Source: Chlorocebus sabaeus
Taxonomy: Eukaryota; Chordata; Mammalia; Primates; Cercopithecidae
DNA length: 64,000 nucleotides
NCBI RefSeq assembly: GCF_047675955.1
Contig: NC_132915.1
Span: 258,501 to 322,500 of the forward strand
Direction: 5' to 3'
The stretch's first letter is position 1. Every line of letters begins with the position of its first letter. Below, piece after piece: positions 11,951 to 23,298 of this stretch. The notes under the pieces were generated by a model, which searched no databases, was not told the origin of the DNA, and worked only from the letters and a program-made list of their open reading frames with translations. Both the position numbers and the translations under genes were made by a program.

Positions 11951-12690
11951 GTTTCCCTGCCCCGGGTCAGACCTTTGCATATCAGGCCTGCGTACTTGTA
12001 GGATAAGTGGACTGCGACTGCCCGCTCGCTCCGCACAGGTCTGCTTGAGCACACAGACCTGGTACAGTGTGGAAGGATGTAAATGTTAGGAGGAAGGGGT
12101 TACTGGAGGCCAGCTCGGCAGCTGGCTACTTCACAGAAGTCTTCCTTTCCTTCTCCCTCTTCTTCAGCGCATCACTTACGAAGTCCTGCAGTATTTCTAA
12201 GATGTGACCTCATCTCAAATCCGATTGTTTCTTTGGGGAAGTGGTGTGGAGGCTGATGGAGGCAGCCTTGGGGGCCACATACTAAGGGCACAAGTGGAAT
12301 GCGTAATAATGTGCTAGCATGGCCTGCAAGCCAGCCTTATAGAGAGGAGACCAACATCTTGGCAAGCCAGGCTTTTGGGGAGGATTTCTTCCCTGTGCAG
12401 GCAGGGAAAGCCCCACGACCAGCGTTACCCTCGGCAAATGAGGTGCTCATTGAACAGAACAGACGATAGACGCCACGACCTGCTCCCGCTTCAGCAGCCC
12501 AGCACCCGTTTTACCTGTGCCTCAGAAGGTGAGGAGCTTCCCCGCAGTCATTGAGGAAGTTGGCAAGCCAGGCGGTACAACGGTGTTTCGACTTTCTGAT
12601 CTTCCCCTGCCCCATGTCAAACCTTCACGTTATCATGGCGTGTACACTTGTAGGATAAGCGTACAGCGACTGCCTGTTTGCGCTGAGATC
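11951..12690. repeat. Diverged direct duplicate pair about 650 bp apart
   Basis: Copy one (about 11951-12035) and copy two (about 12601-12690) share ccctgcccc...gtca-acctt, the 14-mer acttgtaggataag and a gcgactgcc block. They look like two old copies of one sequence. The 560 bp between them hold no ORF I can assign. The string ggcaagccaggc also recurs at about 12361 and 12562. Confidence 0.55.
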
Positions 12691-12864
12691 CATTTTCTCC
12701 CCTTATTGTGATCTTCTCTAAGTGACAAGGACCTTCATTTCCTAGGCTCTCTTGTCTTCTGGCTTCCTAGGTTTGGCCCATGGGGGCTACTGGTGGAAGA
12801 TTTGAAAGCAGGAGCTGGCCGGAGGTAACATAGTTCTCCTCCACCTGGTTTCCTTTGGCAGCTC

Positions 12865-13266
12865 CAGTGTGGCTGAGTCTCCTGTGGTCCCAGCTCCCGC
12901 TGGACAGTCCCCAGTGTGGCTCTGAGTCTCCTGTGGTCCCAGCTCCCGCTGGACAGTCCGCACTGTGGCTCCGAGTCTCCTGTGGTCCCAGCTCCCGCTG
13001 GACAGTCCACACTGTGGCTCTGAGTCTCCTGTGGTCCCAGCTCCCGTTGGACAGTCCCCAGTGTGGCTCTGAGTCTCCTGTGGTCCCAGCTCCCGCTGGA
13101 CAGTCCCCAGTGTGGCTCTGAGTCTCCTGTGGTCCCAGCTCCCGCTGGACAGTCCGCACTGTGGCTCCGAGTCTCCTGTGGTCCCAGCTCCCGCTGGACA
13201 GTCCACACTGTGGCTCCGAGTCTCCTGTGGTCCCAGCTCCCGCTGGACAGTCCCCAGTGTGACTCT
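12865..13266. repeat. 49-bp minisatellite, eight units, with a 4-unit higher-order repeat
   Basis: Eight units, each starting gagtctcctgtggtcccagc, lie at 12875, 12924, 12973, 13022, 13071, 13120, 13169 and 13218, exactly 49 bp apart. The variable end of each unit (ccccag, ccgcac, ccacac, ccccag, then the same four again) repeats every four units, giving a duplicated 196-bp block. The unit length is not a multiple of three, so each strand's frames cycle through the repeat. Three overlapping ORFs of 177-223 codons on the - strand are products of this and not genes. Confidence 0.95.
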
Positions 13267-14507
13267 GGCTTCTGCCAGGTGACTCCTGCCTCGTAACCCA
13301 GTAGCACCCAGCTCCACCAATCTGAGGAGTCACAGCTGATTACTGCTGTGGCTAATCCCTGGATTGTCTTACTGTCCTCTGGTTGGTTTCTCTGCTCTTC
13401 TATCATTTAAACTCATTCCCAAAATTAAATTACCTGTTTGTTGAGACCTAGACTGGTTTCCGTTTTCCATACTAGACCCTGACTGATGGAGTCGAACCAT
13501 CTTTCTGTGTTTTCTCGCATGTTGTGTGAACACAGTAAATGCTCAGTTATAATGATGTTAATGAAAAAGGAAAACCAGCTTATCCAAAAGAAGTAGTGCT
13601 TTGCTCTGTTCATTTACTTTATAAGTCAAGCTGACTAAAACTACATATTTGTCATAACTGAAAAACAGAAAGTAGAAACATTTGCCTGAGTTTTTTTCTG
13701 AGGAGTCGGTCTTGTACCTTTCACTCTGGTGTCAAGAGTGGACCCTTTGATCTTGAGAATCTCTTCCATCTTTATCAACCATGACTTTATCGTGGGACGA
13801 ATCTGTCTTGGTTTGGGTGGGGCTGTGCTTTCTAATCGCAGCAGAACGAGCCCAATGCCGTGTCGCTGGTTTTGCTCACGGTGACTTTGGTGGCGACTCT
13901 GCACCCTTGGCTTTCCCATCACAAGCCTGGTTGTTGTGACCCGCAGTCCTGTTCATATGCCAGCCCCTGTTCTTGGCCTCCACACAAGGGTTCCCACAAG
14001 GGTTCCATTTGAGATGGTGGTTTCCAAGATTGGGGGTATCTGCTTGCTAGCCCTGGATTTGAGACCACCAGCTTGTTTTTCCAAGCATTAATATCTCAGT
14101 GATCTCCAAACATATTTTCTTTTCCGGAATGCTTTCCAAAAGGTTTGTAAGAATGTCTCTCAAACTTTTCTTTTGAAGGCACCAGGGCCTGAGTGGGGGG
14201 GCAAGGGTAATATAAATTATAACTTGGCCGGCTAGTATTTAAAACTTTATCCAAAAAATATTTTTCTCCTTAAAAAACCCACCTCTTTCTACATATTTAA
14301 GTAATTCATTTGAGAGAAATAACTACTCAGCTATTCACATAGCCAGCCCTTGGCAGCTTCGGTTCAAAATGCTCTGAAACCAGTCAACTACAAAGTTTCA
14401 GATGTTTTCTTTGAAAGCTCAACTTAACCTGCACTACCACGGTGGTGCGAAAAGTGACAACTCATTTTAAAGATTCTCCCCTTTCTCTCTTTGTCTCTCT
14501 TCTGCAG

Positions 14508-14674
14508 GCCGTGTGTTTATACTGTGGGGTCTCCCGTAAACAACAGGGCCCTTTTTCCATGCCAGGAGCCACCCGTTGCCATGTCAACATGGCAGGCTAC
14601 AGTTCGAGCAGCTGCATCTTTTGTTGTTTTAATGAGTGGGGAAAATTCTGCCAAGCCGACGCAGCTTTGGGAAG
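14508..14674 (+). CDS. AOPEP: AOPEP second coding exon
   Basis: This 167-nt exon lies between the acceptor tctcttctgcag| and the donor gaag|gtactg. It completes the split Arg codon (ag|g) and encodes PCVYTVGSPVNNRALFPC and then MSTWQATVRAAASFVVLMSG, ending in LWE plus one base. This is the M1-family N-terminal domain segment that packs beside the active-site domain. I recognise it from human AOPEP with an Ile-to-Val change. The next codon (322) is split over the junction and reads Gly here, where I recall Glu in human. The exon is in frame with both neighbours. Confidence 0.95.
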
Positions 14675-15291
14675 GTACTGTACACGTGTTCTCTGCTTAT
14701 GTATGTATTGCGCACATGCTGGACCCAGGAACCCAATAAGCAGTATTTTTCTGAACTTTAAAGAGCTCCTTTATTAGTTGGGTTGGAAATGAACATACTG
14801 TAAACCATCCTGCCAGAGAAAACAAGCAGGGGATGGGGAGGGACACTTAGGAGGCTGGGCATGGGATTCGGGGCGCTTCAGACTCGAGTTGTCGCTTCAT
14901 AGATTATTTCAGCAGTGCTTTCACCTGGTGGTGTGTGGGTCGTAAGTCGGTGGTCTTGATTGAAGACTTTCTGAACAGGCAAGTGTATCGTGGAAACACC
15001 ATTACAGTTGAGTTGTCTGTAGTTTGTTATGGTGTCTGCACATGGCTATTCATTATGTTAAGAGGTAGTGCTCTTGCTGGCTGGCCCGCTGGAGTTGTCC
15101 TAGTGAAGTATCTGTTCTACACATGGTTTGCCTGTGTGACTGTATGAAGTTCTGAACCAAAGGTGGATAAGAAAGATGGAAGGCATACTAATGCATCGTC
15201 AAGGTGTTGTTGATGAATTGCTTCTTATTGCAGCATTTAATTTTTTCAGTGGAGATCCTGAGCATGTCGATGCCAGGAAAAAATGTATTTG

Positions 15292-15570
15292 TTTATTTGA
15301 GAGACAGGGTCTCGCTCTGTTGCCCGGGCTGGAGTGCAGTGGCTTGATCATGGCTCACCGCAGCCTTGACCTGCCAGCCTCAATTGATCCTCCCACCTCA
15401 TCCTCCCAAGTAGCTGGAACTACACGTGCAAGCCACCACACCCAGCTAATTTTTGCACTTTTTTTGTAGACATGAGATTTTGCCATGTTGCCCAGGCTGG
15501 TCTTGAATGCCTAGGTTCAAGCGATCTGCCTGCCTCAGCCTCCCAAAGGTGTGAGCCACTGTGCCTGGCC
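15292..15570 (-). mobile_element. Alu SINE, antisense
   Basis: An antisense Alu from gagacagggtctcgctc to gtgcctggcc. It lacks the usual tgctgggattacag block just before gtgtgagcc, so it has a small internal deletion. Aggaaa-like sequence flanks both ends. Confidence 0.88.
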
Positions 15571-16640
15571 AGGAAACATTTTTATAGTTATATTATTTCT
15601 TTATTTAAAATATGGCATCTCCTCCCACATATTAATTATAGAAACTTTATATAGAAAACTAAAAATAATAAATTTAAATAATTATATAGAAAATTATTGT
15701 TAAGATTTTGTTACATTTCCTTTCAGTATTTAAAATCTGTATGATTTGTACAGGTATCATCCTCAAATTGTGATAGCATATGATGGTATTTATTCTGCTT
15801 TTTTCACTTATAGTGTATCTTGAACATTTTTCAGGTCATTAAATATTTTAATATGATTTTAACATTGGCACAATATTTTTTATATGAATATATCAGAATT
15901 TAACATTTCTCTATTAAATATTTTGATTATTTCAGTTTCTTTTCCTATTATAAAGTTGCATTAAATTCCAGGGGAGACATTCTACACAAAATTAGAATTA
16001 CGGAGTCAGAAGTTGGAACATGTTTAGGGCTGTTGGCACATATCCCATAATGCTTTCCAGGAAGTCTGTGCCAATTTATACATTCACCTGTGGTTATGAG
16101 TGTCCTGGTCACCTGGAATTTGGCTTGTCTGATAGGCAGCAGAAGTCCGTCTTTAATTTGGATTACTTTGATGATTAGTGAGTTCACATGTCGTTACGTG
16201 TTTCTTAGCCATTTTCATTTTCTGTTTATTTCCTTTGCCCATTTTTATACTGAAGACTTAGGTTTTTGTCAAGTTTGTCTTATTTTTCAATTTTATTGGC
16301 TCTTTAAAAAATATTAATTTCTTATATTTGTGAAAAGCATTGTTCCCAGCTTTTGGTATATCTTTTAATTTTATATGATGTGTCTGTTTTTATGAAGTTA
16401 AATGTATTAGATTGCTCTAAGATTCATTTTGTTCTAATATTTTTATAGTTAATTTTTATAACTCTTTAATCAGTCTGTAATTTATTATCATCAGGTTGTG
16501 AAATGAGGACTAAACATTGTCTTTTTTGTCCAAATAGAAAACCAGTTGCTTCAGGATCATTTATTGAATTTTTAAATTTTGTAATGTCTTTATCATAAGC
16601 TAGATTTACATATGTGCTGAAGTCACTGATGAATATTTAC

Positions 16641-16943
16641 TTTTTTTTTTTTTTTTTTTTTTTTGAGACGGAGTCTCGCTCTGTCGCCAGGCTGGAGTGC
16701 AGTGGCGCCATCTCGGCTCACGGCAACCTCCGCCTCCCGTGTTCAAGCGATTCTCCTGCCTCAGCCTCCCAAGTAGCTGGGACGACAGGCACCCACCACC
16801 ACGCCTGGCTAGTTTTTGTATTTTTAATAGAGATGGGGTTTCACCATGTTAGCCAGGATGGTCTCCATCTCTTGATGTTGTGATCCGCCTGCCTCGGCCT
16901 CCCAAAGTGCTGGGATTACAGGTGTGAGCCACCGCGCCCAGCC
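16641..16943 (-). mobile_element. AluY-like SINE, antisense
   Basis: A full antisense Alu with a T tail of about 24 and the end gcgcccagcc, inserted in the antisense L1 block. With the next Alu it forms an inverted pair separated by about 30 bp. Confidence 0.93.
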
Positions 16944-16972
16944 TTACTTGATTCTTAAAAACAACACATTTA

Positions 16973-17305
16973 GGCTGTCATGGTGGCCCACACCTGTAAT
17001 CCCAGCACTTTGGGAGGCCAAGGCGGGTGGATCATGAGGTCAGGAGATTGAGACCATCCTGGCTAACACAGTGAAACCCCATCTGTACTAAAAATACAAA
17101 AAAAACCCCAAAAAACAAACACACACACACATACACAAAATTAGCTGGGCGCGGTGGCGGGCACCTGTAGTCCCAGCTACTCAGGAGGCTGAGGCGGGAG
17201 AATGGCGTGAACCCGGAGCTTGCAGTGAACCGAGATCATGCCCCTGCACTCCAGCCTGGGTGACAGAGCGAGACTCCATCTCAAAAAAAAAAAAAAAAAA
17301 AAAAA
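16973..17305 (+). mobile_element. Alu SINE, sense, with an expanded A/CA-rich linker
   Basis: A sense Alu from ggctgtcatggtggccc to a poly-A of about 21. The A-rich linker has expanded to aaaaaaaacccc...acacacacacatacac, lengthening the element by about 40 bp. Confidence 0.92.
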
Positions 17306-17454
17306 TTAAAATGTTAATTTTTAAAAATAAGTAACATTTACGTGGTTCATTTACAGAAGAACAAAGGACAAAGCATTATTTGCAATGAAGTGTTTTTCTT
17401 ACCTCTATTTCCCAGACACCCAGTAACACTTCCCCAAGCAACCACGGTTACCAA

Positions 17455-17461
<7 letters not shown>

Positions 17462-17486
<25 letters not shown>

Positions 17487-17751
17487 TGAGACGGAGTCTC
17501 CTCTGTCGCCCAGGCTGGAGTGCAGTGGCGCAATCTCGGCTCACTGCACTGCAAGCCTCGCCTCCCGGGTTCACGACATTCTCCTGCCTCAGCCTCCTGA
17601 GTAGCTGGCGCCCGCCACCGCGCCCGGCTAATTTTTTGTATTTTTAGTAGAGATGGGGTTTCACCGTGGTCTCGATCTCCTGACCTTGTGATCCGCCCGC
17701 CTCGGCCTCCCAAAGTGCTGGGATTACAGGCGTGAGCCACCGCGCCCGGCC
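17462..17751 (-). mobile_element. AluY-like SINE, antisense
   Basis: An antisense Alu with a long T tail and a perfect 9-bp target duplication aatttctct at 17453-17461 and 17752-17760. It has a small deletion in the right arm. Confidence 0.94.
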
Positions 17752-17914
17752 AATTTCTCTTGAATAATGTTTATTCTCTTTTGTTGTACAAATTGTAGCA
17801 TGCTAGACACATTTTTGCATTGTGCTTTCCCTTTTAGAATAAATTTATTTTATAGATACTTTGTAACAGAACATAAAGAGCATCCTCATTATTTGTTTTT
17901 TACTATCGTTTATT

Positions 17915-18201
17915 TTTTGGAGACGGAGTTTCACTCTGTCGCCCTTGCTGGAGTGCAGTGGCGTGATCTCGGCTCACTGCAACCTCTGCTTTCCGGGTTC
18001 AAGCAATTCTCCTGCCTCAGCCTCCCGAGTAGCTGGGACTACAGGTGCATGCCACCGTGCCCAGCTAATGTTTTGTATTTTAGTAGAGACAGGGTTTCAC
18101 TGTGTTGCCCAGGCTGGTCTCGAACTCCTGAGCTCAGGCAATCTGTCTGCCTTGGCCTCCCAAAGGGCTAAGACTGTGGGCATGAGCCATTGCACCCGGC
18201 C
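17915..18201 (-). mobile_element. Alu SINE, antisense
   Basis: From tttttggagacggagtttcactc to attgcacccggcc, a standard antisense dimer with moderate divergence. Confidence 0.9.
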
Positions 18202-18764
18202 TTTCCTCATGATTTTTATGGCTATGGGTATCCTATAAGTGGATGTTTGACAGTTTAGTTAACCAATATCTCTGGACTTCATATCAAATAAGGAATTGGA
18301 TGGGTATTTACTCCATTATCCTTTTGCACCCATATTCTCCACTGTTACTTAATAAAACTTGGGATTTGGGACTCACATTTTCTCTGTAACTTTTTGTATT
18401 ATGTCTTTTCTAGGAATTACTATTATTGTGTTATATTTTCATTCAGTTTAAAATGATTTCATAAGTATTTAGACTTTCTTCATTCTTGAGCTCTTAAGTT
18501 GGCGGGAAATAGCTTCAATTTTTTTTTTTTATAAGACTGGATGAATGGTACATTTTCTGAGCCCTCCCATATTCAGATTGGCTTTTTGATGTACTCACTT
18601 ATGAACAATCCTTGGCTAGGTATAGCATTCTTTTTTTATATATTTTTATTTGTAACAACCCTACTAATTGAAGTATAACATTCTTGAATCACTTTTTCCC
18701 CTCTTTAACAACTGTACATGTTACCATTATCATCTCTTATCTAGTATTTCTGAGGAGAAATAAT

Positions 18765-19055
18765 TTTTTTTTTTTTGAGATGGAGTCTCGCTCTGTCGCC
18801 CAGGCTGGAGTGCAGTGGTGCGATCTCAGCTCACTGCAACCTCCGCCTCCCAGGTTAAAGCGATTCTCTTGCCTCAGTCTCCCGAGTAGCTGGGACTACA
18901 GGCGCCCGCCACCTCGCCCGGCTAATTTTGTATTTTTAGTAGTGATGGGTTTTCACCATGTTAGCCAGGATGGTCTCCATCTCCAGACCTCGTGATCCGT
19001 CCGCCTTGGCCTCCCAAAGTGCTGGAATTACAGGTGTGAGCCACTGCGCCCGGCC
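18765..19055 (-). mobile_element. Alu SINE, antisense
   Basis: From the T tail at 18765 to the end ctgcgcccggcc. Fourth Alu within the antisense L1 block. Confidence 0.92.
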
Positions 19056-19204
19056 CACATTTTTTTATTTTTTGAAAGTTATCTGATTTTTCTGTCTACA
19101 TGGTCTTAGAATTTTTTTTTTTAATCTATGTACTTCAAAACTTTCTAGAATGAATCTAGATGTGGGTGCCTTTCTTTTTAATCAACTAAAATAGTATGTA
19201 TAAC

Positions 19205-19770
19205 TTACTATATTAGGGTTCTCCAGAGAGACCAAATCAATAGGAGATAGATAGATGGATGGATAGATAGATAGATAGATAGACAGACAGATGATAAGGG
19301 GTTTATCAGGGGAATTGACTCATGTGATTATGAAGGATGAGAAGTTCCACAACAGGCTAGAGACCCTGGGCTGCTGGTAGCATGGCTCAGTCTAATTCCA
19401 AAAGTCTTAGAGCTAGGTAAGCCTGTGGTGTAGTTCTCGGTCTAAAGCCAAAGGCCTGAGAACCCTGGGGGCTGCTGGTGTAAATTCTAGAATCCCCAAG
19501 GCAAGAGAGCATGTACAGGAGGAGGAGAGTATGCCAGCTTTAGGAGAAAGAGAGGGCAAATCCTTTTATCTCCTTTTTTGTTCTATGTGGGCCCTCATCT
19601 GGTTAGGTGACCCCACCCACATTGAGGACAGATCATACCCACTTAGTCCACCAACTCTCAGGCCAATCTCTGAAATACCCGCACAGACACACCCAGAAGC
19701 CACGCTTTACCAGTTCCCTAGGTATTCCTTAACCCCGTCAAGTTGACACCTAAAATTAATCACCACACGT
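19205..19770 (+). mobile_element. Old interspersed repeat with a GATA microsatellite
   Basis: The segment opens ggttctccagagagaccaaatcaat, passes through a GATA/GACA microsatellite (about 19242-19294) and ggggaattgactcatgtgattatg, and closes ccccgtcaagttgacacctaaaattaatcacc. This is a common mammalian interspersed repeat whose family name I cannot give with confidence. Part of the same element appears inverted at about 21959. Confidence 0.5.
19242..19294. repeat. GATA/GACA microsatellite
   Basis: Short tandem gata, gatg and gaca units, likely polymorphic, inside the old interspersed repeat. Confidence 0.9.
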
Positions 19771-19785
19771 ATACAATCAATGTGT

Positions 19786-20020
19786 ACTTTTTTTACTTTA
19801 GACAGTATCATTCTATCCACCCACGCTGAAGTGCAGCGGTGCGATCTCAGCTCACTGCAACCACTGCTTCCCTGGTTCCAGCAATTCTCTTGCCTCAGCC
19901 TTCTCTTGCCTCAGCCTCCTGAGTAGCTGGGATTACAGGTGTGCACCACCACACCTGGCTAATTTTTTTGTATTTTTGTAGAGATGGGGTTTCACTGTGT
20001 TGCCCAGGCTGGTCTTGAAC
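19786..20020 (-). mobile_element. 5'-truncated Alu, antisense
   Basis: Alu homology runs from agacagtatcattctatc to ggctggtcttgaac and then stops, so the first 70 or so consensus bases are missing. A 16-bp tandem duplication (ttctcttgcctcagcc twice) lies at about 19885-19916. Confidence 0.85.
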
Positions 20021-20429
20021 ACACATGTGGGAAGCGAATGGAGCTAAAAGAAATCCACACATTTTATCCTGTCTGTTGGTACACACCAGACAGGAAGGCC
20101 ATGAGAACTATAAGAAAAAAAAAATGCAGAATAAAGGTAAAACAAGAAATCATTCTAAGGACTCAGAGGCAGAACAGCGTCAGAAATCAGTTTACGACAG
20201 AAACCCAAACAAGATTTGGAAACTGACATTGTCATTATGATACAAGAAGATATAACTTCTATGAAACAACAGTACAAAGCCATGAGGCGATAACAGGCTG
20301 AAACATAACAGATTGAGATTAAAAACCAACAGAGAAGGAAAAATTTTAAAAATGAATGATTGACAGAAAACTAATGTTAAAATAACATAATGTAAATCTC
20401 TGCTACTGAAATTAGGAAAGAACAAAAAT

Positions 20430-21640
20430 GTCACTATGGAAAATCAGTGGCACGAAGTGTAAATAAAAATGAAAAGGCAAGCCACATATACCAGAAGAAT
20501 ATATTTGTAATACATATATCTGGCAAAAGGCTTGTACCTAGAATTATATAATCTTTTTTTTTTTTTTTTTGAGACAGTGTCTCATTCTATCGCCTAGGCT
20601 GGCGTGCAATGGTGTGATCTCAGCTCACTGCAACCTCTCCTTTCTGGGCTCAAGTGATTCTCTCACTGAGTAGCTGGGATTACAGGTGTGCACCACCACA
20701 CCCAGCTAATTTTTGTATTCTTAGTAGAGACAGGGTTTCACCATGTTGGCCAGGCTGGTCTCGAACTCCTGACCTTCAGTGATCCACCTGCCTCGGCCTC
20801 CCAAAGTGCTGAGATTACAGGTGTTAGCCACTGTGCCCGGCCTATAAAGTACTCTTATAACCTAATAATAAAACAATCAAAAACCCCTCATGAAAAAAAA
20901 AAATGAACAAATGACATGAACAGATGCTTTTCAAAAGAAGATGTAAGAATGTGCAGTAAGTACATGAAAAGGTGCTCAACACTGTCATCAGTGAAATGCA
21001 AATTAAAACCATAATGAGATAGTATTTTACACCCAGTTAGAGGGCTAAAATTCAAAGGACTGAAAATACCAAGTGTTGTTTCAAGGATGAGCCGCAGCTA
21101 GAACTCTCACACATTCTGGTGACAATATAAAAGGATGCAGCCACTTTGGAAACAGTTTGGCAGATACTTACAAACTTAAACATATATTTACATGATTTGG
21201 CAATTTTACTCTTAAGTATTTACCCAAGAGAAATGAAAACCTACATCCACAAAACGATTAATACATGATTGTTCACAGCACATTTTCCGTAATGACCAAA
21301 AACAGTCTAATTGTGCGTGGATAAACAAATTGTGGTTTATTCACACAATGGACCACTATTGATAAAAAAAAAAAATAGTGACACCTGCAACGATCTGGAC
21401 GAATCTCACAAACATGATGCTGGGTAAAATACAGTCACACTGAATGACTCTATTTATATGAGTTGTGAGAAGTCAGACCAATCTCTACTGAGGGAAACCA
21501 GATCAAGGGTTGGCTGGAATTGGGGGGGAAGAAATGAGTGCGAGGGCACAGTGGAGTTTCTGGGGTAATGGAAATGTTCATGGGGTGATGATTGTGTGAG
21601 TGTGTTTATCTGTGAAATCTCATTGAACAACACATTTAAG
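20430..21640 (+). mobile_element. Sense L1 3' end (L1M-like) interrupted by an Alu
   Basis: Text such as tggcaaaaggcttgtacctag, aaatgcaaattaaaaccataatgagatag and ccaaaaacagtctaattgtgcgtgg follows the 3' part of L1 ORF2 and the 3'UTR in sense orientation. The copy is well diverged, has no ORF, and is split by an antisense Alu at 20554-20842. A 3' Alu inserted in its tail has a clean target duplication. Confidence 0.75.
20554..20842 (-). mobile_element. Alu SINE, antisense, inside L1
   Basis: From the T tail at 20554 to gtgcccggcc at 20842. L1 sequence resumes directly after it. Confidence 0.92.
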
Positions 21641-21654
21641 ATGTACACATTTAT

Positions 21655-21938
21655 GGCCAGGCATGGTGGTTCACACCTGTAATCCCAGCACTTTGAGAGG
21701 CCAGGGCGGGCGGATCACTTGAGGCCAGGAGTTCGAGACTATTCTGGGCAACATAGTGAAAACCCATCTCTACAAAAATACAAAAAAAATAGCCATGTGT
21801 GGTGGTGCATGCCGGCAATCTCAGCTACTCAGGAGGCTGAGCAAGAGAATTACTTGAACCAGGGAGGCAGAGGTTGTAGTGAGCTGAGATTGCACCGCTG
21901 CACTTCAGCATGGGATACTGTTTAAAAAAAAAAAAAAA
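21655..21938 (+). mobile_element. Alu SINE, sense
   Basis: An Alu with a perfect 12-bp target duplication gtacacatttat at 21643-21654 and 21939-21950, and small right-arm deletions. Confidence 0.93.
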
Positions 21939-21956
21939 GTACACATTTATTGTGTA

Positions 21957-22060
21957 TGTGTAGTGGTTAATTTTAGGTGTCAAGTTGACTGGATTAAAGA
22001 GTTGGCAGATACATGCAGCTTCTTTATCTGGGCTCTAGTGTCTTGTTGGCCATTGTCAGT
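21957..22060 (-). mobile_element. Fragment of the same old repeat as 19205-19770, inverted
   Basis: The string gtagtggttaattttaggtgtcaagttgact is the reverse complement of the closing end of the repeat at about 19738-19765. The match fades after about 100 bp. Confidence 0.5.
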
Positions 22061-22233
22061 CAGGTTCTGCTAGAACGACTGTTTTTCTGCAGTCTCTGTT
22101 TGGTTCCCTGACTTGCTGAACTGATTGAGTATATGAAACACTGCGATTTCAGATAGGCACTGCGAGGTGGCCTGCTCCCATCTCTGCCTATAGCAGTGTG
22201 GTTGTGATAACTCCACCTCCCAAGATGCGGTGT

Positions 22234-22650
22234 GGCTCTCCCCACCCTCCCCTCAGCACGCCTACACATTTTCTTTTTTTTTTTGAGACGGAGTCTCACT
22301 CTGTCGCCCAGGCTGGAGTGCAGTGGCCGGATCTCAGCTCACTGCAAGCTCTGCCTCCCGGGTTTACACCGTTCTCCTGCCTCAACCTCCTGAGTAGCTG
22401 GGACTGCAGGCACCCGCCACCTCGCCCGGCTAGTTTTTGTATTTTTAGTAGAGACGGGGTTTCACCGTGTTAGCCAGGATGGTCTCCATCTCCTGACCTC
22501 GTGATCCGCCCGTCTCGGCCTCCCAAAGTGCTGGGATTACAGGCTTGAGCCACCGCGCCTGGCCTACGTATTTTCTCATTCATGGTTTGGCGGCTCTCCC
22601 CACGCTCCCCTCAGCACGCCTGCATATTTTCTCATTCGTGGTTTGGCCCT
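22234..22650. repeat. Two-unit ~58-65-bp tandem duplication split by an AluY
   Basis: Unit one is 22234-22271 plus 22564-22591, and unit two is 22592-22650. Both read ggctctccccacSctcccctcagcacgcct, then acacattttct/gcatattttct, then cattc-tggtttgg. The Alu at 22272-22563 inserted in the first unit. Confidence 0.88.
22272..22563 (-). mobile_element. AluY (Old World monkey-type), antisense
   Basis: A near-consensus antisense AluY. It reads cagtggccggatctcag where ape AluY has a different motif, which I associate with cercopithecid AluYR copies. An imperfect target duplication tac-tattttct lies on both sides. Confidence 0.92.
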
Positions 22651-22889
22651 GCAGTGAAGCCTTGTGTTTGACAGTGTTTCCCAAATGGGAGCATTCTTCT
22701 TCTTTTTAGAGGGAAAGGTCTCATGATTTACCACAGTTGACTTAAATTATTTATATTAGAATGACATTTCAAAAACTATAGATCTAAGACTAGATATGAA
22801 CTCTGTGTTCTTACACCTCTTACGCATCCGCAAAGCCAAAATACAATTACAAACGAAATGCAGATCAAACTAGCAAATCAATAAAATTC

Positions 22890-22935
22890 AAATTCAAATT
22901 ATAAAATTCAAATGACAAATTTGAATTTTATATTG
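22890..22935. other. AT-rich 14-bp perfect inverted repeat
   Basis: The arms tataaaattcaaat (22900-22913) and atttgaattttata (22919-22932) are exact reverse complements around a 5-nt loop. A third partial copy of the arm lies just upstream. Low complexity. Confidence 0.6.
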
Positions 22936-23298
22936 ATATATATAACTATAAATCGAATGTACAGATTAATATTTTTTCGAGGTGAAACTGCCCCTCACCA
23001 TATGAACGTGGTGCTGACGGCTCCAGGCAGCTTCTTTTGAGACTGAACACCTGTTCTACCCTGAGCTACACAATAATCCAGTTCTCCACCCCTTGTCTTT
23101 TATCTCCCTGTAAGCTTTTGCTTGCACAGCGTGCTGTGATGTTGTTGGGCCTTTACTCAGCCAAAAGCATCATCCTTATGTTCTTTTCTCATTATCTCTT
23201 GATAATTATCGCAGTCCCACACATCCCCATGCTATCATACACACTCGTGAGATGGGAACTCTGAAATCATTTGGCAGTACTCACATCTGGATGATTTT

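Larger units (their letters stand above)
1331..14507 (+). other. AOPEP: AOPEP intron between the first and second coding exons
   Basis: The intron is bounded by GTAGGT at 1331 and a pyrimidine-rich acceptor ending tctcttctgcag at 14507. It holds simple repeats, four Alus, two minisatellites, a MIR and a probable MaLR-type LTR, listed separately. The stretches 1331-1860, 2120-3900, 4400-5230, 7400-8340, 8470-9650, 10150-11520 and 13270-14500 contain short random ORFs only. I recognise nothing coding there. Confidence 0.85.
15720..19200 (-). mobile_element. Antisense old L1 (L1M-like) block interrupted by Alus
   Basis: Sequences such as ccaatttatacattcacctg, gattactttgatgattagtgag, cctttgcccatttttatact and ggatcatttattgaat match the reverse complement of L1 ORF2-end/3' region text in the order expected for an antisense L1. 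Similar text continues between Alus (aaccacggttaccaattt, ggctaggtatagcattc). The block may be two or more L1 insertions. No ORF survives. Confidence 0.6.

Noticed and set aside
12735..13406. 177-223-codon repetitive ORFs on the - strand
   Set aside because: They are created by the 49-bp minisatellite, which cycles all three frames; no start context or conserved domain.
17342..18238. ORFs of 97-134 codons with Alu-like peptides (SVAQAGVQW, PGSSDSPASASR)
   Set aside because: These are translations of antisense Alus, seen at many places in the window.
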